The notes: generated by a model from the letters alone, not told the origin. DNA of 64,000 nt from Solen grandis (GCA_021229015.1 CM037777.1:62941593-63005592); one strand, 5' to 3'. Positions 51,601 through 57,988 are shown, counted from the stretch's first letter. Made by a program: numbers and translations.

Positions 51601-54600
51601 GGCAGTCGATGGTTGTGAGAATCTCATTCAGTGGAAGTTACGGAGTTATTCACTCAATGCGCATTACTTGTTATATCAGATAAAGGCTTGATATCATCTG
51701 TACACTGATGTGAAATGTTATTAATCAATACTGATTTTGTTGTAAATTAAATGATAATATTTGTAAATTATTTATTTGAGGTTTTTGGTATGAATTGTGT
51801 TAATGTCTATATGTTAAAAGGAGTGCATGGATCTGAAATCTGTTTAATAAAGGAGGAAGAAGTAAAGTAAAAGTAAAGCTCCCTTGCTCTGTGCTAGGCA
51901 TATAAGGTAGTTCCAGGACTGGTTGGTCCAGTGTCAGGATAATGCGACTTGGTTAGTTATCATGACACATGTCTATGGCTTGCAGCACCTTATCTGTCTC
52001 AAGTAGAAATAGTCTCCAAATGACTGAAATACTGTCAGTGGGACGTAAAACCCAACAAACAGGAATAGCCCTGGGATGGGCCATTGTTAATTTACTGTTG
52101 ATGAAATCAATCCTACTTCAAATTCCAAAGGTCCCCTACATGACAAAGATATGTTTTAAACTTTTTAGGCCCATCCATTTTTCTTTGTGCCCCATATTTT
52201 TAATAAGATGGCTGAAATTGTCTGTTTTACATTTAAGTTTATATATAAAAAAAAAAAGCCATTGACCCAGTCGTGTGATTCATACAACTTTAAAAGTTCA
52301 ACTTTTTTACATTATCTTGATGATACTGTGGACTAAGAACTCTCGTCTGGTGTATCTTAAAGGGGAGGAAAAAACACTTAAAACCATTACCAGATGAAAT
52401 GGACAAATTCATGACTTGATGAATATTAATTTACTGAACTTTGAATGGTATATGAATTTTTTGGCAATGCTGTTTAGAATCAGAGCTGTATGAGCAAAAC
52501 AGAGGAGTCGGTGGAGGGAGCTGTCTGATCTTGGTTGGCTCTGTTTGCAGGTGAATCAAAAGGAGTCTATATGAGTTAAAGGGTTAAAATAGCTTTCAGT
52601 CTGATCTGGCTTACTCTTGGTATAACATGGTAACTGAGATGCAAGACCAGTGTCTGGATGTTGGAAAACTGCCTTTATTAAGTGACTATTACGGGTAACT
52701 TAGTCACATTAAGCATCATTCCGTGAATCAGCTACATTCCCAGGAAATTATCTTTGTTATACAGCTTATTTCGCAGCATGGTTTGGTCACAACAAACTAC
52801 GCAGGTATACCAAAAGCACTGTCTTAAGTTAGGCTTACACTGACTGAGTTCTAGTTCCTCTGCCAACAGTTAGGAGGCTTTGTTGTACCCAGTGGATGGA
52901 AACCAGTCTAGGCTATTTTTAGAACAGGCACTGGAGGTTTTTGGCTGGTAACTGGCAGACAGAAATTTTCCATCCGCATCCTCACATGTGTTGTTTGTGT
53001 TTGTTTATGTCACAAGGAAGGCCTGCTTCTACATAATTACTGTGAGTCAGTTAATATAGATATGGATCTTAGAAATTGGCATCAAGTTTGCACCAAATAA
53101 TTGTTTCTTTGAGCAGTGTCTCTCTGCCATTATTCTCTACCCTTGACCTATTATAGGTGCATTTTGACGCCTTGGCAAACAGAGCAGACCCTGATCAGAC
53201 TGCTCCTTCCAGGATCTGTCTGATCAGGGTCTCCTCTGTTGACTCATACAGTGTTGTAGATCAGATTCTACGTCTGCATGGCAAAGAAAAGAAATATCAA
53301 TTAAGAATCCCAGTAAATTATATATTCATTATGTCAAATTTGAACATGAATATTCATGAGGTAAAGGATTAACAGAGGGTTTTTGCAGCTATGTACTCAT
53401 TTATACGTTGAAACAAAAATAAAAGATGTCTGTTTAAATTACAAAAGAAATTATTATTATTATATTTTTTTTTATTAGTCTTGATTTCTTGTGATGTACT
53501 TATAACAGACAAGAACATTAGTAATGATTTGATCACCTGTGAGTCATGAATAGGTTTCTCACTCCTACCTGAAATTTAAATTTGACATTCATTGAGAAAA
53601 TACGATAATTTGAACTTTTCCATTGAATGACTCACTGATTTCTGATAACTAGCAATAAAAACATATAACACTGTGATACAATTGAGAAATAAAATGCTAC
53701 TAAAGTTGAATTGTTTCATTAAAATGTACAGCATTATTTGATATTCTATCGCTACATTTTAGTTGGAAGACAGTTTTTTGTTGTAAACCTACTTTTTGAA
53801 CAACTTGAAGAATCTGAATATTTTTTTATTTTAGCTAGATTTTGACAAGGTAAAATGCATTAATTTCTGTAATGAGATTTACATACTTAAAACATAAAAC
53901 TTTCCTTCCAGAGAAAAAATAATATCTGAAATAATCCCTTCACCTCATGAATATTCATGTAGAAATTTGTGATTCATAAATATCAATTTACTGAATATAA
54001 GACTGTGAATGAAACAATGGCCTATAATAATGGTTTACACAGGTCTTGAAAAACCCTTGATTTTGATGGTCTGTTTTGAAAAACCCTTGAAAATCACATT
54101 TTGCCTTATAAACCCTTGAAAAACCCTTGAAATTAACTGAATAGTCTTGAAAAACCCTAGCATTCGAAATTTCATTATTTATCATAAATAAAAGTGTTTA
54201 TCAAGTTGTTAAAAAATCAAGGTTTATCCCTTACACAGGGTTCATTCTAGGATCTAATTTCATGGGGTCATATGGGCCCATCATGAGTAAAAACATGGGT
54301 CACTGGGGAAACACTGGGGACATTAGGTTAATTTACCAAATATCTTAAATTTGAGGTTCCTTCTGTTAAACAATTAACCTTTTTGTGTTTAAAGCACAAA
54401 TTGCATTTCATTACGTTTTTTTCATCATCGAATCGGAGCCAGGAAAAACTTTTCAACCATGCGTTCTGAAAACTTCTGCTAACGCTACTCGTAGATATCG
54501 TTTCAATACCTGTTATTTCTTTTGAGGGACGATCGGAAACATTAGCGGCCTCCGTCTGTTCATTACGTTCCGACAGATCATTGTTATTATTGTCTGTCTT

Positions 54601-57600
54601 GCTGCTTTTACTTCCGAAAAAGTCATCGATCGTTTGCAATTGTTTATGCTTCGACATTTTGCATGTATCCGTATAGTGGTAATAAAAGAATAAGTGTGAT
54701 TGGCTAATGCACACAAGAGACTGATCCGCGAGCCAATGAGAGCGCGTCTTTCATTGAAGATAAGGGCACACTCGATTAAAGTGCGGGAAGTACTGGAGAA
54801 AATTGGAACATGTTCTGCGTTAAAATGTTCGAGATTAAAAAAAGATGCGCCCGTAAGACCGCCTATCACAAGAAAAATGCGCCCAATGATGTTTTTGTGC
54901 GTCATGACGCACAGGGCCCTGCCTAGAATGAACCCTGCATACATACCTTATAATTTAAGGCATAATTTGCGGTTTATGTAAGTCCTTTATTTTGAATTTT
55001 AAGGCCTTGAAAAACTCTTAAATTTTGCTTCAGAAAATTTGTGTGAACCATGTAATATGAACTAGGCTATTGTATTCAAGCAAACAAAAGAGACCCTAAT
55101 CAGACAGATTCTTAAAGGATCTTAAGGCCTGCTCTGTTTGCAAAGACGTCAAAACGCGTCTATATGAGATAAAAGAGTTGATATATGAAGGAAGGAATGG
55201 ATACAGAATGTAACCCAGTCTCTGTTGACACAGAAGGTTTTTACAGCATCATGGTGTCTGTAAATCAAGGCTACTTCCCCAGTTTGACAGAATACAGAAT
55301 GTTACCCAGTCTCTGTTGACACAGAAGGTTTTTACAGCATGACGGTGTCTGTAAATCAAGGCTACTTCCCCAGTATGACAAAACAAAACAGCATACCTTG
55401 TAACAGTATTATCTATATAAAAAATGTTCACACACATACCAAAAAGCCGTATACAAGTTGTTTATTAATTCTTCTGTGTTATTATAGCGCAGAACTGAAT
55501 GTGTTTGGGACGAAACAATTATCCATTAAATACGTCGAATTACAACGTGATAGGTTATGGTAAGGCCTGGTAAGACAGAAAGCAGTTATCGGTATAAATG
55601 AGTAATGCTTTTACATTTGAATATGTATGGCCAACAACATTAAAAAGCCTTAAATCAATCTGGGGGGATTTTTTTTTGCAGGCTGATCATGTTTTATACT
55701 GATCCTATAGGTGATTTTCCAAGTAAATATTTGTGGTAAAGGGTTTTGGAATTTCAGAAATGTTCAATCCCCCCCCCCCACACACACACACACATTTGCA
55801 CACACCTACTACAACCACCTACTTTTGCTGTGACACCTTCCATCACTATCATCCTTGAAGCCTGTTGCAGAGTTTATTGGTGGGGGGGGGATGTTCTAAG
55901 TCAGTCACTTGAAATGTCTCCAGTTGTTTAAGCACTTGGCAGTGCATGGGAACAATTTGCAGGAATGGCAGTTTGCTTGCGTCAAGGGTGTAATCAGTAA
56001 TTGTAAAATTTGATGACGTTTCCAGACATACCTCAGACTTTGTCATTCACAGACAGAGTGATGTTAAGGATGAACTTGTGACTTTTTTGTTTTGTTGCTT
56101 TAAATAGTTGGAGAAAGAAGCTAATCTGGTGCAGTTGCGTGAAGGCAAAATCAGTAAAATAGGTGCAGTAACCACCAGGAAAAAATAATTAGACAGAAAT
56201 AAAAAAAAGAGAAAAAAAATGAGCAAAAGCTGTGTAGATGCCAGCAGAAAATAATAAGTAAAATTGGTGCAGTTACGAGCAGGAAATGAGTATAATTGAT
56301 GCTGTTACCAGCAGGAAAAATGAGTAAATTTGGTGCAGTTACTGGCAGGTAAAATTGAAAACTTGGTCACCATGACATACCTGTACTACCTGGTGTTTTG
56401 ATGAGCAATCTGGGTGCACTTCTTTTTAAAAAACAACAAAAAACTTGAGCACTTAATGTTGATATTTTTTGTGGAGAAAACACCTCAAGGTTTGAACTCA
56501 TAAACACAAAGCAGTAAACTAGTTGTACTGTTATGCCTCAGGGAGAGGAAATAAAACTAAGGTAGAAGGCACGCAGCACTGTTAGTTGGATACCTGGTGG
56601 CTTAATGAGTGTATAAAGGCAGTTGGTAGCAATTAATGCATAGGTAACAATGTTTGGAGAATTCCTTGACAGATTTATTCCCTTTCAGATGGAATAGGGT
56701 TAAGCTGATTTCCTGTATGGTTGATTTGATGTTGTTAAAGATAAGTTTAATAGGCAGTTAACATTGTTTTTGTGTGTGTGTTTTTTTTTCTGTCACGGTT
56801 TGAAGTAGAATCTCCGATATTTAATGTATACTCAAGGATTTTTTAAAAACACCACACTTTTGAAAAAAATTTTTTTTGTGTTTTTCAAACGATTTTTATT
56901 TCAAACAGGAGGCGCTTTTATCTTTTCGTGCTCAGACTATGATATGTCTGTTGGACTCGGTCGTGATTTGAGCGACATATCTTAATATATCAGTAGGGAT
57001 TAATTCTCTTACTTTACCTCATATACACATCGTTTGATGTCTTGGCAAACAGAGCCAACCCCGTTAAGATGGCTCCTTCCTGTACCTGTCTGATCAGGGT
57101 CTCCTGTTTGCTCATTCAATATTGTTGCTCAAATTCCACACAGTTTGCAAGGCAAAGAAAAATCCATTGATTCATATACCATTTTAAGATTCGTCAGGTC
57201 ATAATTATTTACATATATTTTATAATTATTCATGAGGTGAAGTGTAAACACACATAAAAGGGTGTTCTTAAGATAAACCTATAACCTCTTAAGACTTGTT
57301 TTGACATGTTGGCAAACAGAGCAGACCCAGATCAGATAGGAGATGTCTGATCAGGATTTAATCTGTTTGCTCCTATGATAATGTAGCTCATATTCTACAA
57401 AGCACTATAAAGTTCTGTAAATTATTATTCATAAGGTTATAAACTTGAATATGAATATTCACGAGGTAAAGGGTTAAAGGGATACTGACAACAGCAATAA
57501 ACATTCTTCTTGGGGTATGCAGCAGAACAGGTGACGTGCGGATAACAATGACTGTTTGGCAGGCAGCAGCCCCCCTTGGATGCTGTATATATTTGTGAGC

Positions 57601-57988
57601 CATAGTTGCCTCTAGATACAGAGCTGTGTGCTGACATGTATGTTTGGTTGCCGTGGTAACCCCATAAAAATGACAAAACAACTCTGAATTAAAAAGAACG
57701 TTCTCGACAGGTCTCCAGAAGATCTTAGAATCAGGAATCTGGTGACTCGTTTTCACTCTCTCTCTCTTTTTTGGGGAGGGGGTGCTTTTTGTAATGTTAC
57801 TACACGTGTAGAGCTATCCTAACGAAGTGTAGATATTGTAATAGTCCCTGACTTGTTTCGTCACACATGCTAATACTGAAAGGTTTTACTGGTTGTGTGT
57901 TTCAGAGCTGGGCTGGTCACAGCCATGTGATGTCTGGAGTGTCGGCTGCATCATGTTCGAGCTGTACACCGGGTACACACTATTCCAG
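16521..57988 (+). CDS. CLK2: CLK2/Doa-like LAMMER dual-specificity kinase gene (multi-exon, 3' end missing)
   Basis: Nuclear CLK kinases phosphorylate SR splicing factors and so control alternative splicing; that role is family knowledge. Seen here: exons at 16521-16688, 19997-20222, 33324-33417, 34490-34556, 43752-43868, 45911-46001, 47119-47194, 48241-48335, 50278-50407 and 57906-57988, all with GT/AG borders and compatible phases. Together they encode an RS-rich N-terminus, DDEDGHLIY linker, glycine loop [16 protein letters not shown] lysine, HTDLKPEN catalytic loop, [20 protein letters not shown] activation segment and [25 protein letters not shown] and FVNSDYE favour CLK2 over CLK1/4. 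With the start-codon exon at 62363-62481 the set totals 1266 nt, 422 codons. Vertebrate CLK2 is about 500 residues, so some 100-150 C-terminal residues, including the LAMMER motif, are missing; the contig ends about 550 bases after the last exon. The start codon is not in place upstream. Confidence 0.93.
16855..16985. repeat. single unit of the 2779/15045 tandem-repeat family
   Basis: Contains tgaagattgggccaaaaatg, tggcctctagggtgttcaca and tagtgacctattttttgacc, one diverged unit without hairpin or terminus. Confidence 0.75.
17195..17360. repeat. dispersed ttttccccaaatttgcatct element
   Basis: ttatcacgggccattcatag, ttttccccaaatttgcatct and aaggccccttccccaaca. Nearly the same words occur at 41505-41740 and 62965-63160. 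Confidence 0.7.
17380..18125 (+). repeat. approx. 150-bp tandem repeat, four diverged units
   Basis: Unit cores (tgccaaatgaaattaaattctgat and variants) occur near 17400, 17558, 17715 and 17860, each followed by cagaagaatt or similar and tttttcaagggatc. Ends with gttgaaggcacatcgtatat and gggcgatcagaatac. Confidence 0.75.
18205..18320 (-). mobile_element. TTAA MITE family B, partial
   Basis: cagatctgggtctgctctg and catcaaaatgcatct, ending GGG with TTAA at 18321-18324. Only one end of the element is recognisable. Confidence 0.6.
18388..18553. mobile_element. TA-flanked MITE (CAGTYRACCCTGT termini)
   Basis: Starts CAGTCAACCCTGTCCTAAGT and ends ACAGGTTCATCTG, imperfect inverted termini with TA at 18386-18387 and 18554-18555. 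The termini resemble those of 41749-42164. Confidence 0.7.
18796..19830. repeat. approx. 42-bp minisatellite interrupted by a 540-bp element
   Basis: Units with gttgaaatttgttatttca and tgggcttgttga lie at 18796-18953 and again at 19700-19830. Between them, about 19026-19566, is a block with weak inverted ends (CAGGGATAGAAAT / ATTTCCAACCCT) beside ACACAC on both sides, possibly a hAT-like insert. Confidence 0.5.
19997..20222 (+). CDS. CLK2: CLK RS-domain exon b
   Basis: Acceptor ttgtttcccgtttcag, donor CAG|gtgcgt. The 226-nt exon codes for 75 full residues after one base that completes a split codon. The protein is a strongly basic RS/RH-rich segment starting [18 protein letters not shown] and ending [12 protein letters not shown], typical of the CLK N-terminal region that drives nuclear-speckle targeting and substrate binding. 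It ends in phase 0, compatible with the linker exon at 33324. GC content is clearly higher than in the flanking introns. Confidence 0.85.
21343..21500 (+). promoter_or_regulatory. candidate internal promoter (CCAAT / GC box / TATA)
   Basis: Two inverted CCAAT motifs (cattggttgctgag near 21348, attggtca near 21442), then GGGGGCGGGGC followed at once by CATATAAATAG (about 21484-21494). This spacing suits a TATA promoter with a start near 21520. It lies between the RS exons and the candidate exon at 26199, so it might drive a shorter kinase isoform. Motif-based only. Confidence 0.35.
22010..22285 (+). repeat. approx. 160-bp tandem duplication
   Basis: cttcattggattgcttcaat occurs near 22021 and 22181, each followed by gaccttgac and tttgacctactt. 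Two diverged units in an intron. Confidence 0.75.
23035..23425 (+). repeat. short-unit minisatellite (ggtaccaattatagggacaa)
   Basis: About fifteen degenerate units of roughly 20-25 bp built on ggtaccaattat and agggacaa. No gene in it. Confidence 0.8.
23426..26198. other. intron, or 5' region of a candidate alternative exon
   Basis: No domain recognised. Short frames at 23435-23683 and 25226-25504 show no family signature. A degenerate tRNA-like head (ccatggcgcagttggttaaa) lies near 23999. Confidence 0.5.
26199..26399 (+). CDS. candidate alternative first coding exon of the kinase gene
   Basis: 67 codons from an ATG ([20 protein letters not shown]...) ending SGASSGASQ at a good donor (CAG|gtatac). 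The segment is clearly GC-richer than its surroundings and carries a TGACGTCA CRE-like site at about 26368. It ends in phase 0, so it could splice to 33324-33417 and give an isoform lacking the RS region. Drosophila Doa makes isoforms with different N-termini from several promoters, which is the precedent. The protein sequence matches nothing I recognise. Alternatives: a non-coding 5' exon, an exon of another gene, or chance. Confidence 0.3.
26909..27060. repeat. dispersed repeat (tttttagcttgtctg family), copy 2
   Basis: ttttttagcttgtctgtttc, ctagctattatggtcactg and aaatgtagcacattact match 13764-13900. Confidence 0.6.
27769..27968. mobile_element. TTAA-bounded inverted-repeat element (family C), copy 1
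   Basis: Starts TTAAGGTGATCCATCAATCA and ends ATGGATGAATTACCTTAA, with TTAA at both ends; 200 bp. Same organisation as 38270-38450. Confidence 0.7.
29150..29450 (+). repeat. tRNA-derived SINE
   Basis: Head with Pol III box A (TGGCTGAGCGGTTAGAGCG) and box B (GGTTGTGGATTAATCC). The tail has aagggtaggtccaggactgg and ctccaaataactgaaatact. The tail recurs at 49690, 50680 and 51895, so it is an interspersed family, not a tRNA gene. Confidence 0.8.
30438..30613 (-). mobile_element. TTAA MITE family A, hairpin-less 176-bp copy
   Basis: Ends CCCTTTCCCTCATAGAGGAC and ATATGAGGGAAAGGG with TTAA on both sides (30434-30437, 30614-30617). It is 58 bp shorter than the 234-bp copies because the central palindrome is missing. 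TTAA plus CCC ends suggest mobilisation by a piggyBac-type transposase. Confidence 0.9.
30640..30840 (-). mobile_element. TTAA MITE family B relic
   Basis: tgatgaatattaatttactg, gaatctgagcta, gaacaaacagagga and gctctgtttgccaaggtg match the family B body. Both ends are worn. Confidence 0.65.
31157..31400 (+). repeat. 86-bp tandem repeat, three near-perfect copies
   Basis: cccatactgtttcagaatag starts at 31157, 31243 and 31329. Over the copied part I see essentially no differences until the last unit end (tatttttttccta), so the duplication is recent or kept homogeneous. Confidence 0.93.
33324..33417 (+). CDS. CLK2: CLK linker exon leading into the kinase domain
   Basis: Encodes [20 protein letters not shown] plus the first base of a Tyr codon. 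This is the conserved segment just before the kinase domain (vertebrate form EDD-EGHLIY--GDWLQERY). Donor T|gtacat at 33418; the T plus AT from 34490 makes the Tyr codon. The 5' border is uncertain. In-phase acceptors occur after aacag (start 33324), gacag (33354) and aag (33357). The first has the most T-rich upstream tract and adds [11 protein letters not shown]. Confidence 0.85.
34490..34556 (+). CDS. CLK2: CLK kinase exon: glycine-rich loop
   Basis: Acceptor tgtctcttgtag, donor AG|gtaggt. Encodes [20 protein letters not shown] with the GxGxFGxV nucleotide-binding loop of subdomain I. The final AG joins the G at 43752 to make Arg. Confidence 0.95.
34750..34981 (+). mobile_element. TTAA MITE, chimeric B/A
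   Basis: Left end CCCTTTATCTCAT and body ttggcaaacagagcaaaccc of family B. At 34911 a new TTAACCCTTTCCCTCATATA end of family A type begins, followed by a family B right end (aaatcataaatttatatatg). It may be a short element inserted in, or recombined with, another. Confidence 0.6.
35017..35348. mobile_element. possible inverted-repeat element
   Basis: Left CAGTGTTTGACGTTAACA and right tgttagtgttgaccACTG are imperfect inverted ends; acctg occurs directly outside both. Inner words (gtatcccgacag, gattccgggacac) also pair loosely. Confidence 0.4.
35391..35446 (+). repeat. 12-bp microsatellite (TGTCTGTCCATC)n
   Basis: About four and a half units of ctgtctgtccat. Intronic. Confidence 0.9.
35718..35951 (+). 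mobile_element. TTAA MITE family A, 234 bp
   Basis: CCCTTTCCCTCATAT ... TATGAGGGAAAGGG. Central palindrome CCTGCGAGTTACTCGCAGG inside a longer gaacagcataaaacc / ggttttatgctgttc inverted repeat. TTAA on the left, TTAT on the right. Confidence 0.93.
36254..36484 (+). mobile_element. TTAA MITE family B
   Basis: TTAA then CCCTTTGTCTCATATGAG, ttggcaaacagagcataccc, cagctcagattctgcaca and catataccatttaaagttca. The right end is worn. Confidence 0.75.
36668..36908 (-). mobile_element. TTAA MITE family B, reverse
   Basis: ctcatgaatattcatgtaca, tgatgaatattgataaattg, gagaccctgatcagacagct and tatatgaagtaaagggtc. Confidence 0.75.
37611..37844 (+). mobile_element. TTAA MITE family A, 234 bp, between two tandem copies of its flank
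   Basis: Same termini and central palindrome as 35718-35951; TTAA at 37607-37610 and 37845-37848. The 43-44 bp on each side (ttaagaaagtttggaaatcc...gtgatat) are near-identical, so the element sits at the TTAA junction of a tandem duplication. Confidence 0.93.
37915..38065 (+). repeat. dispersed repeat, copy 1
   Basis: attatcgcttgccc, tttgagatggtgaaatcaag, gcaaagaaatgttcttgttt and attggccaggacgagtgaat match 46048-46200 in the same orientation. Confidence 0.75.
38270..38450. mobile_element. TTAA-bounded inverted-repeat element (family C), copy 2
   Basis: Starts TTAAGGTAAGCCATCCATCA and ends TGATGGATGGATTACCTTAA, about 24 bp of inverted terminus with few mismatches. The middle has diverged from copy 1. 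Confidence 0.75.
38882..38917. repeat. poly-C run joined to poly-A run
   Basis: About 16 C followed by about 19 A with one interruption. Length is likely unreliable. Confidence 0.9.
39070..39265 (+). mobile_element. TTAA MITE family B
   Basis: CCCTTTACATCATATAGACT, cattggcaaacagcactgac and gtagctcagattctacacag. The right end is worn. Confidence 0.7.
40005..40231 (+). repeat. tRNA-derived SINE, second family
   Basis: Perfect box B GTGGGTTCGAATCCCAG near 40057, then gaggaagccttccagctggc and a gctggacgtcgc tail. An inverted relative lies at 48905-49110. Confidence 0.7.
40355..40543 (-). mobile_element. TTAA MITE family B, reverse, both TTAA sites kept
   Basis: TTAA at 40351-40354, then ccatttacctcatgaatat; ends tatgaagtaaaGGG with TTAA at 40544-40547. 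Confidence 0.8.
41505..41740. repeat. dispersed tttctccaaatttgcatct element
   Basis: ttatcaggagccattcatag, ccaaatttgcatcttattcc and ggatttttttccccaatg match 17195-17360. Confidence 0.7.
41749..42164. mobile_element. TA-flanked MITE carrying a nested TTAA MITE
   Basis: Starts CAGTTGAACCTGTATTAGCG and ends GATTAAGACAGGTTTAACTG; TA at 41747-41748 and 42165-42166. Removing the inner 41875-42109 element leaves about 180 bp, like 18388-18553. Confidence 0.85.
41875..42109 (+). mobile_element. TTAA MITE family A, nested, 235 bp
   Basis: CCCTTTCCCTAATATAG ... TATGAGGGAAAAGGG with TTAA at 41871-41874 and 42110-42113. The central palindrome is intact. It is inserted within the TA-flanked MITE, so it is the younger of the two. 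Confidence 0.93.
42330..42555 (-). mobile_element. TTAA MITE family B relic
   Basis: gacttgatgaatatgaatta, cagactgtatagaatctgag and gaccctgatcagacagctgg. Ends worn. Confidence 0.65.
42646..42679. repeat. (ATC)n microsatellite
   Basis: About eleven catcatcat units, intronic. Confidence 0.93.
43284..43620 (+). repeat. minisatellite (catagaaaatgtaaagatac)
   Basis: Degenerate units of about 22-32 bp built on agaaaatgtaaa and ataccactca, ending 130 bp before a kinase exon. Confidence 0.8.
43752..43868 (+). CDS. CLK2: CLK kinase exon: catalytic lysine and C-helix
   Basis: Acceptor ctctttccag, donor AA|gtaagt. Encodes [20 protein letters not shown], then [17 protein letters not shown]. It contains the VALK lysine that anchors ATP and the C-helix Glu in [10 protein letters not shown]. 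The match to the CLK2 subfamily is close throughout. The preceding intron is 9.2 kb and full of MITEs. Confidence 0.96.
43911..44278. mobile_element. TA-flanked MITE, pogo/Tigger-like
   Basis: Starts CACTGTAAACTCCTTATAAC and ends GTTATAAAGAGTTTACAGTG, about 20 bp with one mismatch; TA at 43909-43910 and 44279-44280. The inside carries two long G runs (about 43987-44008 and 44174-44186) that look assembly-prone. It starts 43 bp after a kinase exon. Confidence 0.88.
44340..44750 (+). repeat. minisatellite (ggtttgaaattattttgtat / attgctttgtaagcaaatc)
   Basis: Two unit types, each about 38-45 bp, change over near 44540: first tggtttgaaattattttgta, later tgtattgctttgtaa. AT-rich, no gene. Confidence 0.75.
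44879..45112 (-). mobile_element. TTAA MITE family A, 234 bp, reverse orientation
   Basis: CCCTTTCCCTCATAGAGG ... TTTGAGGGAAAGGG; TTAA at 44875-44878 and 45113-45116. The palindrome is present. Confidence 0.93.
45625..45846. mobile_element. TTAA MITE family B, both ends of the same type
   Basis: gcctcatgaatattcatata on the left and tatgcatattcatgaggtaaaGGG-type sequence (ttcatgaatattcatgaggt) on the right, with TTAA at 45847-45850. Confidence 0.7.
45911..46001 (+). CDS. CLK2: CLK kinase exon: hinge region
   Basis: Acceptor tttgtttcag, donor TTG|gtaagt. Encodes [20 protein letters not shown], then [10 protein letters not shown]. It covers beta-4, beta-5 and the hinge. Vertebrate CLK2 has (F/L)ELLGLSTFDFL at the hinge; the IL for LL change is conservative. 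Confidence 0.96.
46048..46200 (+). repeat. dispersed repeat, copy 2
   Basis: attatcacttgcctgg, tttgagatagaaaaatcaag, acaaagaaatgttctggttt and actggccggggcaattgg. Counterpart of 37915-38065. Confidence 0.75.
47119..47194 (+). CDS. CLK2: CLK kinase exon: helices D and E
   Basis: Acceptor tatgttttgcag, donor CAGT|gtaagt. Encodes [20 protein letters not shown], then CYAVQ. KDNNY is the CLK2-type form of the segment after the hinge. The final T joins TC at 48241 to give Phe. Confidence 0.96.
48241..48335 (+). CDS. CLK2: CLK kinase exon: catalytic loop
   Basis: Acceptor tgttttcttttccag, donor AAG|gtaagt. Encodes [20 protein letters not shown], then [19 protein letters not shown] holds the catalytic Asp and is the CLK-specific form of HRDLKPEN. 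FVNSDYE is CLK2-like. Confidence 0.97.
48391..48830 (+). repeat. dispersed element with cccccagatacgaagtatat end, duplicated
   Basis: cagatacgaagtatatgggg with tagatgagatttgtccaccc at 48400-48480. A variant, cagctacgaagcatatgagg with tagatgagatttgtccacgc, lies at 48757-48830. The design (short hairpin end, then ctatattggagcc) recalls the 12122 element. Confidence 0.55.
48905..49110 (-). repeat. tRNA-derived SINE, second family, minus strand
   Basis: On the minus strand: box A-like taaccaagtggtataattg, box B GGGTTCGAGTCCTGCC, then gaaggaagc...ctggctgact-type body. Matches 40005-40231. Confidence 0.7.
49170..49396 (-). mobile_element. TTAA MITE family B, reverse
   Basis: TTAA at 49166-49169 then CCCTTTACAAATTCCAG; gaccctgatcagacagttct; ends at ggTTAA (49397-49400). 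Confidence 0.75.
49625..49830 (+). repeat. SINE relative of 29150
   Basis: Degenerate tRNA-like head (ggttgccaagttgttagggt, ggaggttatgagttgg), then aagggtagttccagaattga and gtgactgggtgtagtatcat, as in 29150-29450. Confidence 0.65.
50278..50407 (+). CDS. CLK2: CLK kinase exon: DFG and activation segment
   Basis: The acceptor follows an uninterrupted run of over 20 T, then cag; donor G|gtaagt. Encodes [20 protein letters not shown], then [20 protein letters not shown] and VIL. The DFG magnesium-binding motif and the [16 protein letters not shown] activation and P+1 segment match CLKs. The final G joins AG at 57906 to give Glu. Confidence 0.97.
50670..50830 (+). repeat. SINE tail fragment (29150 family)
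   Basis: ataagggtagttcctggact, cagcactatatctgtctca and ccaaatgactgaaatac. The head is missing. Intronic, just after the DFG exon. Confidence 0.7.
51885..52085 (+). repeat. SINE tail fragment (29150 family)
   Basis: ataaggtagttccaggactg, gtgtcaggataatgcgact and ccaaatgactgaaatactgt. The head is missing. Confidence 0.7.
52378..52583 (-). mobile_element. TTAA MITE family B, reverse
   Basis: gacttgatgaatattaattt, gagctgtctgatcttggttg; ends tatgagttaaaGGG with TTAA at 52584-52587. Confidence 0.75.
53150..53368 (+). mobile_element. TTAA MITE family B
   Basis: ttggcaaacagagcagaccc, gatctgtctgatcagggtct and gaacatgaatattcatgagg. The last part is close to the family consensus; the TTAA sites have decayed. 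Confidence 0.75.
54236..54937 (-). mobile_element. non-autonomous hAT-like element
   Basis: Inverted termini CAGGGTTCATTCTAGG and CCTAGAATGAACCCTG, 16 bp perfect, typical of hAT elements (CAGGG ends). It keeps only the N-terminal part of a transposase-like gene. No clean 8-bp duplication was found. It lies inside a sequence of TTAA-MITE type with cttgaaaaacccttg-rich flanks. Confidence 0.8.
54328..54657 (-). pseudogene. hAT transposase / ZNF862-like N-terminal fragment
   Basis: [20 protein letters not shown], an acidic and Ser-rich linker, then [20 protein letters not shown] and [20 protein letters not shown]. The last part is the zinc-binding TTF/BED-like motif shared by hAT transposases and the domesticated ZNF862 group. 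The frame ends soon after at YLVN. The DDE core and the hAT dimerisation domain are absent, so it has no transposase activity. Confidence 0.7.
55201..55382 (+). repeat. 91-bp tandem duplication
   Basis: atacagaatgt(a/t)acccagt starts at 55201 and 55292; the copies differ at only a few bases. Confidence 0.9.
56120..56365 (+). repeat. minisatellite (ggtgcagttacnagcaggaaa)
   Basis: Five to six degenerate units with ggtgcagttac, agcaggaaa and gagtaaa(a/t)tt; intron before the last kinase exon. Confidence 0.75.
57020..57250 (+). mobile_element. TTAA MITE family B
   Basis: ctttacctcatatacacatc, cttggcaaacagagccaacc, ctgtctgatcagggtctcct and ttattcatgaggtgaagtgt. TTAA sites lost. Confidence 0.75.
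57283..57474 (+). mobile_element. TTAA MITE family B
   Basis: aacctcttaagacttgtttt, ttggcaaacagagcagaccc and atgaatattcacgaggtaaaGGG-type right end, with TTAA at 57475-57478. About 430 bp upstream of the last kinase exon. Confidence 0.78.
57906..57988 (+). CDS. CLK2: CLK kinase exon: helix F (last kinase exon seen)
   Basis: Acceptor gtgtgtttcag, donor CAG|gtaggt. Encodes [20 protein letters not shown], then TGYTLFQ. It includes the conserved Asp of subdomain IX (CDVWS). In vertebrate CLK2 the next residues are THDNREHLAMMERILG. No such exon occurs in 57989-58534 or 58635-64000, so the gene runs into the gap or continues in an unplaced contig. Confidence 0.95.

Larger units (their letters stand above)
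53937..55185 (-). mobile_element. TTAA MITE family B split by later insertions
   Basis: The left part (cacctcatgaatattcatgt...gtgaatgaaacaatgg, to about 54030) and the right part (gtgtgaaccatgtaatatga...gagaccctaatcagacagat...tatatgagataaaagagt, from about 55040) belong to one family B element. Between them lie cttgaaaaacccttg-rich sequence and the hAT-like element 54236-54937. Confidence 0.65.

Noticed and set aside
57388..57756. 122-codon minus-strand ORF
   Set aside because: Overlaps the end of a family B MITE, no domain seen; probably chance.
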